Origin: Pseudomonas sp. GOM7
Lineage (GTDB): Bacteria; Pseudomonadota; Gammaproteobacteria; Pseudomonadales; Pseudomonadaceae
NCBI RefSeq assembly: GCF_026723825.1
Contig: NZ_CP113519.1
Location: 3,534,001 to 3,598,000, forward strand
Direction of reading: 5' to 3'
Length of the DNA stretch: 64,000 bases
Part shown: positions 9,610 to 17,687 of the stretch, in pieces
Numbering within the stretch: the first letter of the stretch is position 1
Layout of the letters: each line of letters opens with the position of its first letter
Made by a program: the position numbers and the translations under genes
The notes under the pieces: generated by a model
Seen by the model: the letters and a program-made list of their open reading frames with translations, nothing else
Told to the model about the DNA's origin: nothing
Databases searched by the model: none

Positions 9610-10250
9610 GCGGCGTGCTGCCCCAGATCGAGTTCGCGATAGGTGGCCGGCTTGTGCTGCAGGCTGTGATGGGTGGTCAGCACCACCACGCCGCCACGCT
9701 GGCAATGGCTGGCCAGGTGCGCTTCGAGTTGCGCCACGCCATGTTTATCCAACGCGGTGAAGGGTTCGTCGAGCACCCACAGCGGCGGCGTGTCGGCCAG
9801 ATACAAGCGCGCCAGGGCCACACGGCGCTGTTGGCCAGCGGACAGGGTGTGACAGGGCACGTCCTCGAAACCGCGCAGGCCGACGGCCTCCAGTGCCTGC
9901 CAGATCGCCTCACGGCTGGCTGGGCGATGCAGCGCGCAGAGCCAGGCCAGGTTCTCCTCGGCCGTCAGCAAGCTCTTGATGCCAGCGGCATGGCCAATCC
10001 ACAACAGGTTGCGCGCCAGTTCGCTGCGCTGCTCGGTGAGCGCCCGTCCCTGCAGCAGGATGTCCCCGGCAGTCGGCTGGCGCAGCCCGGCGATCAGGCG
10101 CAGCAGGCTGGTCTTGCCACTGCCGTTGGGGCCACTGATCTGCAGCATGTCACCGGGCTCGAGACGGAACGCCAGGTGCTCGAAGAGCATGCGCCAATCC
10201 CGCTCACAAGAGAGCGCCACGGCTTCGAGAAGAGGAACGGAAGAGGTCAT
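9606..10250 (-). CDS. ccmA: CcmA, haem exporter ATPase
   Basis: A 214-residue ABC ATPase with Walker [12 protein letters not shown] (about residue 41), signature LSAGQQRR (about residue 137), Walker B LWVLDEPF and a switch histidine after VVVLTTHH. It powers release of holo-CcmE from CcmC/CcmD. It is the first gene of the minus-strand ccm operon. Confidence 0.95.
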   Translation of the reverse strand: MTSSVPLLEAVALSCERDWRMLFEHLAFRLEPGDMLQISGPNGSGKTSLLRLIAGLRQPTAGDILLQGRALTEQRSELARNLLWIGHAAGIKSLLTAEENLAWLCALHRPASREAIWQALEAVGLRGFEDVPCHTLSAGQQRRVALARLYLADTPPLWVLDEPFTALDKHGVAQLEAHLASHCQRGGVVVLTTHHSLQHKPATYRELDLGQHAA

Positions 10251-10486
10251 CGATACCTGGCAGGGTTCAAGTCGGCGATGGTTCGGCCGCTATACTGAGG
10301 CGTGCCGGAAGCGCTGTGCGCAACGGGACGGCATTATACATGTCACGGCACGGCACCCGCAGTCAGCATTTTCGACAGGGTGTGAATCGAGTAGGGTGAA
10401 CCCGGTATCGTGCCCCCCCCGCAAACAGACGAACCAGCCGCAGAGCGTACTTGCGTAGCAGTACGCCACCCGACACCTGAGAGCCC
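10251..10486. promoter_or_regulatory. Divergent promoter region between ccmA and the orphan FliK-like gene
   Basis: For the minus strand, a perfect TATAAT -10 hexamer lies at 10333-10338, but the -35 region is weak. For the plus strand, TATACT at 10291-10296 is a possible -10 with TTCAAG about 19 bp upstream. A run of eight Cs lies near 10412-10419. No regulator site was recognised. The box positions are seen; promoter function is inferred. Confidence 0.4.
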
Positions 10487-12031
10487 ATGAGCGAGATCAG
10501 CAGCCCACGCCCGCTTCCCCCCTCCCCGCCACCGATTCGCAGCAGCGCGACGGCGGCGGACATGGCCGTGCGCCTGCTGCAGCCGTTGGAGGGCATGCTC
10601 GCCGCCGGGGAAAGCGCCAAGGCCGAAGTGGTGGCCGTGCGCGAACAGGCGCAGAGCTTCCAGTTGCTGCTGAAACTGACCCTGGAAGGTGGCAAGCAGA
10701 CCACCCTGCAAGCCGAGAGCCCACGCCCGCTGGCCCAGGGCAGCGCTCTGGTGGTCACCGCGCTGTCCGATACCCGTCTGGCCCTGGCGCTGCAAGCCGG
10801 GGGCGACAAGGCGCTGACCAGCCTCGACCTGCAACAACTGCCTCTCGGCACCCTGGTGCAGGGCAAGGTGATCAGCCGTGAGCCCTTACCTCTGCCCGCG
10901 CAGAACGCCCAGCAGGTCTATCGCCTGCTGGTCAACTTGCTCAACACACCGTTGGCCGGCAACAAGCTGGCCGTCGACAGCCTCATGCCATTGCCGCTGG
11001 GCAGCCTGCTCAGCGCTCAGGTGCAAGGCAGCCAGAGCCTCGCCTTCCTGCCCCTGAGCGGCCGCCTCGATCAACTGGTGCTGGGCCAGCAACTGGCCGC
11101 CCAGCAGAACCGTCAGGGCTCTCTGGAGGGCCTGTTCAAAGGCTTGCAGAATCTGGCCGGTGGCGACGAAAGCCTGCGCACCAGCATCGACAAACTGCTC
11201 GGCGCCCTGCCCAGCAGCGACCAACTCAGCACCGCCAAAGGCCTGGCCAAGGCCCTGGAAAGCAGCGGCGCGCTGCTCGAAGCCAAACTGCTGCATGGCC
11301 AGACCAGCGCCCTGCCACAGGATCTGAAGGCCAACCTGCTGCGCCTGATCGCGCAGATGCTGCCGCAAACGCCGGGCGGCGCCGCCACCCTGGCCGGGCT
11401 GCAGGGCGCCATCACCCAGAACCTGCCCGCCATGGCGCGACAGATGCTGGGAATCAACAGCAGCGGCAGCTCGGCGCGCCAACAGGCGCTGAGCTTCCCC
11501 CTGCCCTCGCGCCTGCTGCAGAACATGGAAGAAGGCGAAGCCGACCTGGAGGCTCTGCTGAAATTGGCCGCCGCCGCCATTTCCCGCTTGCAGACCCACC
11601 AGTTGTCGAGCCTGGCGCAGACCCAGGTGGATGCCAACGGCAACCTGCTGACCACCTGGCAACTGGAACTGCCCATGCGCCACCAGCAGGAGATCATCCC
11701 GCTGCAGATCAAGCTGCAACGCGAAGAAGGCAATGCCAAGGGGCAGAAGAACGAACAGAAGGAAACCCTCTGGCGCATCGACCTGGCCTTCGACCTGGAA
11801 CATCTGGGCCCGCTGCAGGTACGTGCGCAATTGTTGCGCGGCAGCCTGTCCAGCCAGCTATGGGCCGAGCGGGCCGAGACCACGGCGCTGATCAACGCCG
11901 AGCTGGGCAACCTGCGTGAGCGCCTGCAGGCTGCCGGCCTGGAGGTCGGTGAACTGGCCTGCAGCCAGGGCATGCCGCCTCAGGGGCCGAAGACCTCGCT
12001 GGAACAACGCTGGGTGGATGAAACCGCATGA
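10487..12031 (+). CDS. FliK-like hook-length control domain protein (orphan paralogue)
   Basis: A 514-residue protein. A long Gln/Leu/Ala-rich region of low complexity is followed by a C-terminal domain like the FliK C-terminus (ETLWRIDLAFDLEHLGPLQVRAQLLRG...ELGNLRERLQAAGLEVGELAC, about residues 400-500). In FliK this domain contacts FlhB to switch export specificity. The gene runs opposite to the flagellar operons and overlaps the next gene, an FlhB C-domain protein, by ATGA. The true fliK is at 33461-34732, so this is a second copy of the FliK/FlhB pairing (P. aeruginosa has a similar pair beside ccm, from memory). Its role is unknown. Confidence 0.75.
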   Translation: MSEISSPRPLPPSPPPIRSSATAADMAVRLLQPLEGMLAAGESAKAEVVAVREQAQSFQLLLKLTLEGGKQTTLQAESPRPLAQGSALVVTALSDTRLALALQAGGDKALTSLDLQQLPLGTLVQGKVISREPLPLPAQNAQQVYRLLVNLLNTPLAGNKLAVDSLMPLPLGSLLSAQVQGSQSLAFLPLSGRLDQLVLGQQLAAQQNRQGSLEGLFKGLQNLAGGDESLRTSIDKLLGALPSSDQLSTAKGLAKALESSGALLEAKLLHGQTSALPQDLKANLLRLIAQMLPQTPGGAATLAGLQGAITQNLPAMARQMLGINSSGSSARQQALSFPLPSRLLQNMEEGEADLEALLKLAAAAISRLQTHQLSSLAQTQVDANGNLLTTWQLELPMRHQQEIIPLQIKLQREEGNAKGQKNEQKETLWRIDLAFDLEHLGPLQVRAQLLRGSLSSQLWAERAETTALINAELGNLRERLQAAGLEVGELACSQGMPPQGPKTSLEQRWVDETA

Positions 12032-12375
12032 GCCGCAAACAACAACCCGCAGCGCGCCAGGCCATTGCCCTCAACTACGACGGGCAGAGCGCGCCTTTGC
12101 TCAGCGCCAAGGGTGACGACGAACTGGCCGAGGCTATCCTCGCCATCGCCCGCGAATACGAAGTGCCGATCTACGAGAATGCCGAGCTGGTGCGTCTGCT
12201 GGCACGCCTGGAGCTGGGCGATGCCATCCCCGAATCGCTGTACCGCTGCATCGCCGAGATCATCGCCTTCGCCTGGCACCTCAAGGGCAAGACGCCACCA
12301 GGTTTCCAGGCGCCAGAGGACGAGCGCGACGTCACCCCGCCCCTGCCCCGCCTTTCTGGCCCGGCGCCCGAATAA
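12028..12375 (+). CDS. FlhB C-terminal-domain-like protein (FlhX/FhlB type)
   Basis: A 115-residue soluble protein resembling the cytoplasmic domain of FlhB. The stretch AIALNYDGQSAPLLSAKGDDELAEAILAIAREYEVPIYEN matches the FlhB region around and after its autocleavage loop. NPTH itself is not present, so it resembles the fragment made after FlhB cleavage. Stand-alone proteins of this kind (FlhX/FhlB) can replace the cleaved FlhB fragment in other bacteria. It is coupled to the FliK-like gene by a 4-nt overlap. Confidence 0.8.
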   Translation: MSRKQQPAARQAIALNYDGQSAPLLSAKGDDELAEAILAIAREYEVPIYENAELVRLLARLELGDAIPESLYRCIAEIIAFAWHLKGKTPPGFQAPEDERDVTPPLPRLSGPAPE

Positions 12376-13288
12376 GTGAATATTGGTTCTTCGCATTTTT
12401 GGGGGAATGCTTGGTTGACACCGGGCTGGCGAGTTTGTGTGTTGTTTGATGTTCTGCGCGCCGCTTCGGTGTGTTCGGAAACTCCTTGTTTCGCCCCCTC
12501 GGGCGACTCACTTTTCTTTGAACTCGGATTGCCGCCCAGCGCAAAGAAAAGTAAGCAAAAGAAACGCACCCCCGCCATCCGGGTCTCGCTTCGCTCGACT
12601 CCCCTCACTCCGGCATTGCTCCGGGGTCGGCGTACATGGGCCATCCATGGCCCATTACGCGGGGCCGCCATCGGTATCTCGCGGCATCCATGCCGCTCGC
12701 CCCCCTGCGCAATGCCTACGTTCGGCCTCCTGAAGGGGGAGTTAGCGCGCCTGAACGAACCGAAACTCCATGGTGTGCCCGGCATGTTCTGGTAGCTGTG
12801 AAGTCGCGATGTGGCCGTCGAATTAAACCGATACTTTCATTCGCGTAGTTTCATCTTGCCGGCTTCCAGCCGGCATCCCGGTCAGCCCTAAGGCTGACCT
12901 TATGTTCAAGCACGCAGAGTCCCAAAGAGTTACCGGAGGTTCAGGCGCGTGCAGAGCCCGCCCAGGAGGGTGAGCGGAATCGTCGTGGAAGAGGTCGAGC
13001 GACATGGATGTCGCGAGAGCCGCGATGGCCATGGATGGCCCACCGCGGCGGGCCTCTGGAGCGGCGATGGAGCGAACGAACCCTGGCGCAGCCAGGGCCG
13101 GATGACCGGGCGGAGGGTTTTGGTTACTTTTGCCCTGCAAAAGTGACTCGCCCGGGAGGGCGAAACCAAAAACATCAACAAAAACGCGGCAATTCAGAAC
13201 AGACACAAGAACAACCAACACCCGTATTGCCAGTCCAGTGTCAATACTATTTTTCCCGAGATTCCGCGAAGAACCTGAATATTGGGAG
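12376..13288. repeat. Compound inverted-repeat element, copy 1 (gene-free)
   Basis: This 0.9 kb stretch has no credible gene. Its left half (about 12380-12780) and right half (about 12935-13290) are diverged copies of one unit in opposite orientation, around a central stretch of about 150 bp. Shared strings include TTGACACCGGGCTGGCGAG at the outer side of the left arm and its inverted relative on the right; TTTCGCCC near a CACTTTT block; and TTCGCTCCATCG with GGCCATCC. The central part holds GTCAGCCCTAAGGCTGACC (12890-12901 area), a perfect-type hairpin. The whole is homologous to the reverse complement of 37480-38340. It could be a transcribed structured RNA or a non-autonomous mobile element; it is not a recognised IS. 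Confidence 0.7.
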
Positions 13289-13708
13289 TTACACCTGTTT
13301 GCTGCGCGGCTGATGCAAGCGGCTGATCAGCTCGGCCTCGGCCTTGCTCAGGCCACAGGACTGGGTCAGGTCATCGACGCTGGCGCCCATCCCCACCAGG
13401 CGCGCCGCCTGGGTGAAGGACAAGCTGTTGGGGTCGCGCTGTTCGATCTGGCTGACCTTGTCCGGCAGCGGCGCCACCACACGACGCAGCTCGTGCAGTT
13501 CCTCACCCATGCGGATGCTGCCGGTCAGGTAGGCGTCCAGGCGCTTGGTCAGCTCGCGAATCCGCGCATCGCGCACGGCGTCACGCTTGGCCTGCTCCGC
13601 CAGCAAACGCTGCTGACTGCGGTACAGGCCGTTGCAGACGATGCCCAATGCCACACATAGCAGCGCCACCAAGGCCAGGGCCGCAGCGAGCATGGCGAAC
13701 TCGGACAT
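13289..13708 (-). CDS. DUF2802 protein, putative membrane-anchored chemotaxis/flagellar accessory
   Basis: A 139-residue protein with an N-terminal transmembrane helix (AMLAAALALVALLCVALGIVC), then a coiled-coil region rich in Arg/Glu (QRLLAEQAKRDAVRDARIRELTKRLD). The C-terminal part looks like a helix-turn-helix (FTQAARLVGMGASVDDLTQSCGLSKAEAELISRLH), the DUF2802 layout. It is the last gene of the cheW-side operon, 3 nt after cheW. Its function is not known; a structural role at the chemotaxis or flagellar pole is an inference from synteny. Confidence 0.75.
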   Translation of the reverse strand: MSEFAMLAAALALVALLCVALGIVCNGLYRSQQRLLAEQAKRDAVRDARIRELTKRLDAYLTGSIRMGEELHELRRVVAPLPDKVSQIEQRDPNSLSFTQAARLVGMGASVDDLTQSCGLSKAEAELISRLHQPRSKQV

Positions 13709-13711
13709 GGC

Positions 13712-14191
13712 TCAGATGCTCTCCAGCTCCGACCACTCTTCCTCGGACATCATCTTGTCCAGCTCGACCAGAATCAGCAGTTCGCCGTTCTTGTTGCACA
13801 CGCCCTGGATGAACTTGGCCGTCTCGTCGTTGCCAACGTTCGGCGCCGTCTCGACTTCCGATTGGCGCAGGTAGACCACCTCGGCGACGCTGTCGACCAG
13901 GATGCCCACCACCTGCTTGTCGGCCTCGATGATGACGATACGGGTGTTATCGGTGACCGGCGCCGAGCCCAGGCCGAAGCGCTGGCGGGTATCGATCACG
14001 GTGACCACGTTGCCGCGCAGGTTGATGATGCCCAGCACGTAGCTCGGCGCACCCGGAACCGGCGCGATCTCGGTGTAGCGCAGGACTTCCTGCACCTGCA
14101 TCACATTGATGCCGTAGGTCTCGTTGTCCAGGCGAAAGGTCACCCACTGCAGAATCGGATCTTCGGCACCTTGTGCAGAACTTTTCTTCAT
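13712..14191 (-). CDS. cheW: CheW, chemotaxis coupling protein
   Basis: A 159-residue single CheW domain: WVTFRLDNETYGINVMQVQEVLRY, the conserved YVLGIINLRGNVVTVIDTR, and a C-terminal VDSVAEVVYL segment. It couples CheA to chemoreceptors at the cell pole. It lies 3 nt from the DUF2802 gene and downstream of the ParP-like gene. Confidence 0.95.
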   Translation of the reverse strand: MKKSSAQGAEDPILQWVTFRLDNETYGINVMQVQEVLRYTEIAPVPGAPSYVLGIINLRGNVVTVIDTRQRFGLGSAPVTDNTRIVIIEADKQVVGILVDSVAEVVYLRQSEVETAPNVGNDETAKFIQGVCNKNGELLILVELDKMMSEEEWSELESI

Positions 14192-14209
14192 GTCCCTAGC
14201 CTCGTCAAA

Positions 14210-14235
14210 AACCGCTCAGTGCGGCACGCGCGGTT
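14210..14235 (-). terminator. Possible weak terminator or attenuator between parP-like gene and cheW
   Basis: On the minus strand AACCGC pairs with GCGGTT around a 14-nt loop and is followed by a T-run (A-run at 14207-14211). The stem is only 6 bp, so it may modulate rather than stop transcription into cheW. Confidence 0.3.
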
Positions 14236-14286
14236 GAACCCGCTTGTCATTAACTATAGAGCCCGTTTGCCCGGACTCACCAATTC

Positions 14287-15138
14287 TCAGTGTGCTTTTG
14301 TGCCGGCCATGCTTTTGACGGCACCACTGGCGATCAATTCGGCTAGGGCCTCGACGTCGAGCAAGGCGCACATCTGCTCGATCACCGTGCCCGCCAGCCA
14401 GGGGCGTTGCGTGCGCTGACTGCGCCACTTCACCTCGCTGGGGTCGAGGCGGATCGAGCGGCTGACCTGATGCACCGCCAACCCCCACTCATAGCCACCC
14501 ACCGAAATCACGTACTGCAGGCCTTCACGGAAGTCGTCACGATAGCGGTCAGGCATTACCCAGCGCGCCGTATCCAGCACCTTGAGGTTGCCGGACTGGC
14601 CGGGCAGTAGCCCGAGAAACCAGTCCGGCTGGCCGAACAACGGGGTCAGCTCCTGGCCCTCGAGCGGGTAGATCGAACCCAGGCACACCAGCGGCACAGC
14701 CAGGGTCAGACCAGCGACATCGAACAGCAGGCACTCGAACGGTTCCTCGGCCCAGGCCGGCCTGCCATCGAGTGAAGGGCCAAGCGGCGGCGTGGGAGCT
14801 TCGCCTTGAGCCGCACTCACCGGCGGTGCCAACTCGATCACTCGCGCAGGCGCCTGCACCTCGGGCTCCACGGGTACCGAGCGCACCTCGGGCACGACCG
14901 CTGCTGGCTGCGCCAGTGGCTCGACGGGCGCCGGCTTCGCCAGCGGTTCGACCAGCACGGGCTTGGCCACGGGCGGCACCATGCGGGCATCGCGTATCTG
15001 TTCTTCGAGCACGGCAGCCTCGAACTCGTCGAGGCTGACGGACATTTCCAGCTCGACGGCGGCTTCCTGCAGCAAACCGTCGAGGTAGGACTGCAGGGCC
15101 AGTTGCGAGCGCGTAGCGGTGGCGAGGGGACGACTCAT
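14287..15138 (-). CDS. ParP-like protein: linker plus CheW-like domain
   Basis: A 283-residue protein. The N-terminal region (residues about 1-125) is acidic then Pro/Ala/Val rich with repeated P-V-x-P-L-A-K-P type motifs. The C-terminal half is a CheW-like domain (FECLLFDVAGLTLAVPLVCLGSIYPLE...LGLLPGQSGNLKVLDTARWVM). The pattern and its place next to a ParA ATPase and cheW match ParP, which in Vibrio links the ATPase ParC to CheA and keeps arrays at the pole. The ParP assignment is by architecture and synteny. Confidence 0.75.
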   Translation of the reverse strand: MSRPLATATRSQLALQSYLDGLLQEAAVELEMSVSLDEFEAAVLEEQIRDARMVPPVAKPVLVEPLAKPAPVEPLAQPAAVVPEVRSVPVEPEVQAPARVIELAPPVSAAQGEAPTPPLGPSLDGRPAWAEEPFECLLFDVAGLTLAVPLVCLGSIYPLEGQELTPLFGQPDWFLGLLPGQSGNLKVLDTARWVMPDRYRDDFREGLQYVISVGGYEWGLAVHQVSRSIRLDPSEVKWRSQRTQRPWLAGTVIEQMCALLDVEALAELIASGAVKSMAGTKAH

Positions 15139-15222
15139 GGATGGATCCCGTGATGAAAAGCTGTACAGCTTATCGGCCGCACAGTGACCCGGCTTGAGTG
15201 CAGTTCAGCATAGACCGGCATT

Positions 15223-16011
15223 TCAGGCTACCTGCGCGGCGGGCTGATGGTTCAGCAGATGCTTGAGCAGCGCGCGATAGGCGATCACGCCACGACTGGT
15301 GGGGTCGAACTGCGACGGCGTGCGGCCTGCACGGCTGGCATCACGCAGACGGGTATCCACCGGCACGTAAGCCGGCCAGAGGTTGTCGGGATAGGTGTTG
15401 CGCAACAGCTTCAGGGTGCTCATCGAGGCCTGGGTACGCCGGTCGAACAGGGTCGGCACGATGGTATAGGGCAGCGCCTGCTTGCGCGAACGGTTGATCA
15501 TGGTCAGGGTGGTGATCATCCGTTCCAGGCCCTTGACCGCGAGAAACTCGGTCTGCACCGGGATCACCAGTTGCTGACTGGCGGCCAGGGCGTTGACCAT
15601 CAGCACGCCGAGCAGCGGCGGGCTGTCGATGATGGCGTGGTCGAAGTCTTCCCAGAGCTGCGCCAGACTCTTGGCGATGACCAGGCCGAGGCCACTCTGT
15701 CCAGGCGACTGGCGCTCCAGCGTGGCCAGGGCGGTGCTCGACGGCAACAGGGAAATGTTTTCGTGGCTGGTGCCATGCAGCAGTTGCCTGGGCAAGCCCT
15801 GCGGCACGTTGCCCTGATGCAGGAACAGGTCGAAGCAACTGTGCTCCAGCGCATCGGGATCGTGCCCGAAGTAACTGGTCATGGATCCATGCGGGTCGAG
15901 GTCGACGACGATCACACGCTTGCCGGCATCGGCCAACAGGCCAGCCAGGGCGATGGACGTGGTGGTCTTGCCGACACCACCTTTCTGATTGGCTACTGCC
16001 CAGACTTTCAT
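15223..16011 (-). CDS. ParA-family ATPase (ParC-like, polar chemotaxis localisation)
   Basis: A 262-residue deviant Walker-A ATPase: NQKGGVGKTTTSIALAGLL near residue 8, DLDPHGSMTSYF, and HAIIDSPPLLG. Its position between motD and the ParP-like gene in a chemotaxis operon, not beside parB, points to ParC, which positions chemotaxis arrays at the old pole and hands them to the new one. It is distinct from FleN at 23155-23985. Confidence 0.85.
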   Translation of the reverse strand: MKVWAVANQKGGVGKTTTSIALAGLLADAGKRVIVVDLDPHGSMTSYFGHDPDALEHSCFDLFLHQGNVPQGLPRQLLHGTSHENISLLPSSTALATLERQSPGQSGLGLVIAKSLAQLWEDFDHAIIDSPPLLGVLMVNALAASQQLVIPVQTEFLAVKGLERMITTLTMINRSRKQALPYTIVPTLFDRRTQASMSTLKLLRNTYPDNLWPAYVPVDTRLRDASRAGRTPSQFDPTSRGVIAYRALLKHLLNHQPAAQVA

Positions 16012-16093
16012 GTTCTCTCATCCTCCCGGCGCGACGCGTTGAAGCCGAGAATGGCTGTCGCCGCTGCTGCACGGCGACCGATAAATTGACGGC

Positions 16094-16909
16094 TCACGGT
16101 TGCGAGGCCCCCTGCCCTGGCGCTGTAGCAGGTTGCGTGCCAGCTCCGCCTTGCTGAGCCGCCGTACTGCCGCTGTTGCGGCGATTGTCCAGATCACGCG
16201 AGATTACCAATACCACACGACGGTTGCGCGCACGCCCCTCGGGCGTGGCGTTGTCGGCTACCGGTTGGTACTCACCATACCCCACTGCGGACAACCGTGC
16301 AGGGTTGACGCCATCCATGGCCAGCATGCGCACGATGCTGGCAGCGCGTGCCGCAGACAGCTCCCAGTTGGTAGGGAACTGGCTGGTCTGAATCGGCAGG
16401 TTGTCGGTGAAGCCTTCCACCTTCACCGGGTTCTCGTAGGGCGCCAGAATCTTGGCAACCTTTTCGATGATGTCGAACGCCTTGTCGTTGGGCAAGGCAT
16501 CGCCACTGGGAAACAGCAGGCTAGAGCTCAACTCGATCTCGATCCACATCTCGTTGCCGCGAATGGTCAACTGATCGCTCTGCAGCAGATCGCCAAAGGC
16601 GCTGCGCACGCTGGAGGCGATGCTGCGCAAGGTGGTGTCGGTCATCTCGCTGTCGTCGTCCGGCGTGTCGTCCTGCGCCTGGGAACTGCGCGGGCGCTCC
16701 TCGCCGACGGGGATAGGCTTGACCGAACGATCCGGCTGGTTGAACACCCCGGTCAGGGAGTCCGACAGAATCTTGTACTTGCCTTCGTTGATCGAGGAGA
16801 TCGAATACATCACCACGAAGAAGGCGAACAGCAAGGTGATGAAGTCGGCGTAGGACACCAACCAGCGTTCGTGATTCTCGTGTTCTTCCTGATGCCGTCT
16901 GCGCGCCAT
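16094..16909 (-). CDS. motD: MotD, MotB-family stator subunit
   Basis: A 271-residue protein with one N-terminal membrane helix that bears the proton-binding aspartate (SYADFITLLFAFFVVMYS). It also has a plug/linker region and a C-terminal OmpA-like peptidoglycan-binding domain (VKVEGFTDNLPIQT...ARAASIVRMLAMDGVNPARLSAVGYGEYQP...RNRRVVLVI). With MotC it forms the second Pseudomonas stator, used for movement in viscous conditions. The start lies 12 nt after motC. Confidence 0.92.
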   Translation of the reverse strand: MARRRHQEEHENHERWLVSYADFITLLFAFFVVMYSISSINEGKYKILSDSLTGVFNQPDRSVKPIPVGEERPRSSQAQDDTPDDDSEMTDTTLRSIASSVRSAFGDLLQSDQLTIRGNEMWIEIELSSSLLFPSGDALPNDKAFDIIEKVAKILAPYENPVKVEGFTDNLPIQTSQFPTNWELSAARAASIVRMLAMDGVNPARLSAVGYGEYQPVADNATPEGRARNRRVVLVISRDLDNRRNSGSTAAQQGGAGTQPATAPGQGASQP

Positions 16910-16921
16910 GCCATGCCTCCA

Positions 16922-17662
16922 TCAGTCCATGAAGCCTTGCAGCTTCAGCTCGATGGAACGCGGGTTCTCGCCTTCGGCAATCGACAGGATGCCCTCCAGG
17001 AGCATCTCGCGATAACGCGACTGGCGCAGCGCAATGGACTTGAGCTTGTTGCCCGCTGGCAACAGCAGCAGGTTGGCGAAGCCGACGCCGTAGATGGTCG
17101 CCACGAACGCCACGGCAATGCCGCTGCCGAGCATAGCGGGATCAGCCAGGTTGCCCATGACGTGAATCAGCCCCATCACCGCACCGATGATGCCGATAGT
17201 CGGCGCGTAGCCGCCCATGCTCTCGAACACCTTGGCCGCCTGCATGTCGCGTGCTTCCTGGGTGTAGAGATCGACTTCGAGAATGCTGCGAATGGCCTCC
17301 GGCTCGGCGCCATCGACCAGCAGTTGCAAGCCCTTGCGCGCGTAAGCATCGGGCTCGGCGTCAGCCACCGCCTCCAGGCCGAGCAACCCCTCCTTGCGCG
17401 CCACCGTGCTCCAGCCGACCACGCGCTCGATACCGCCGAGCAGGTCGATGCGCGGCGGGAAGAAGATCCAGCGCAGCACGCTCATCGAGCGCTTGAACAC
17501 ATTGATCGGCGTCTGCAGGAAGGCCGCCCCCAGGGTACCGCCAATGACGATCAGCGCTGCCGGGCCATTGAGCAGCGCCGAAGCATGCCCGCCTTCGAGG
17601 TAGTTGCCGCCGAGAATGGCGACGAACGCCAGGATGACGCCAATGAGGCTCAGAACATCCAT
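16922..17662 (-). CDS. motC: MotC, MotA-family stator subunit
   Basis: A 246-residue polytopic protein with the MotA/ExbB fold. It has four hydrophobic segments (residues about 2-20, 33-51, 150-170 and 180-200), a cytoplasmic loop with charged residues that would contact FliG, and the GGYAPTIGIIGAVMGLIHVMGNLADP block. It pairs with MotD directly downstream and follows cheB, the usual Pseudomonas order. Confidence 0.93.
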   Translation of the reverse strand: MDVLSLIGVILAFVAILGGNYLEGGHASALLNGPAALIVIGGTLGAAFLQTPINVFKRSMSVLRWIFFPPRIDLLGGIERVVGWSTVARKEGLLGLEAVADAEPDAYARKGLQLLVDGAEPEAIRSILEVDLYTQEARDMQAAKVFESMGGYAPTIGIIGAVMGLIHVMGNLADPAMLGSGIAVAFVATIYGVGFANLLLLPAGNKLKSIALRQSRYREMLLEGILSIAEGENPRSIELKLQGFMD

Positions 17663-17687
17663 GCAGGCTCGCCCGCATCAAGCATCA

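Noticed and set aside
8919..10458. Plus-strand frames opposite ccmA and ccmB
   Set aside because: Antisense frames over clear ABC transporter genes; no supporting motif.
12376..12795. Short frames (up to about 139 codons) in the compound repeat at 12.4-13.2 kb
   Set aside because: They run through palindromes and lack a ribosome binding site. Related frames in the other copies are shifted or differ in length, so the repeats do not conserve a protein.
12376..13290. Possible insertion sequence or group II intron
   Set aside because: No transposase or reverse transcriptase frame and no clean terminal repeats with target duplication at this copy; described only as a compound repeat.
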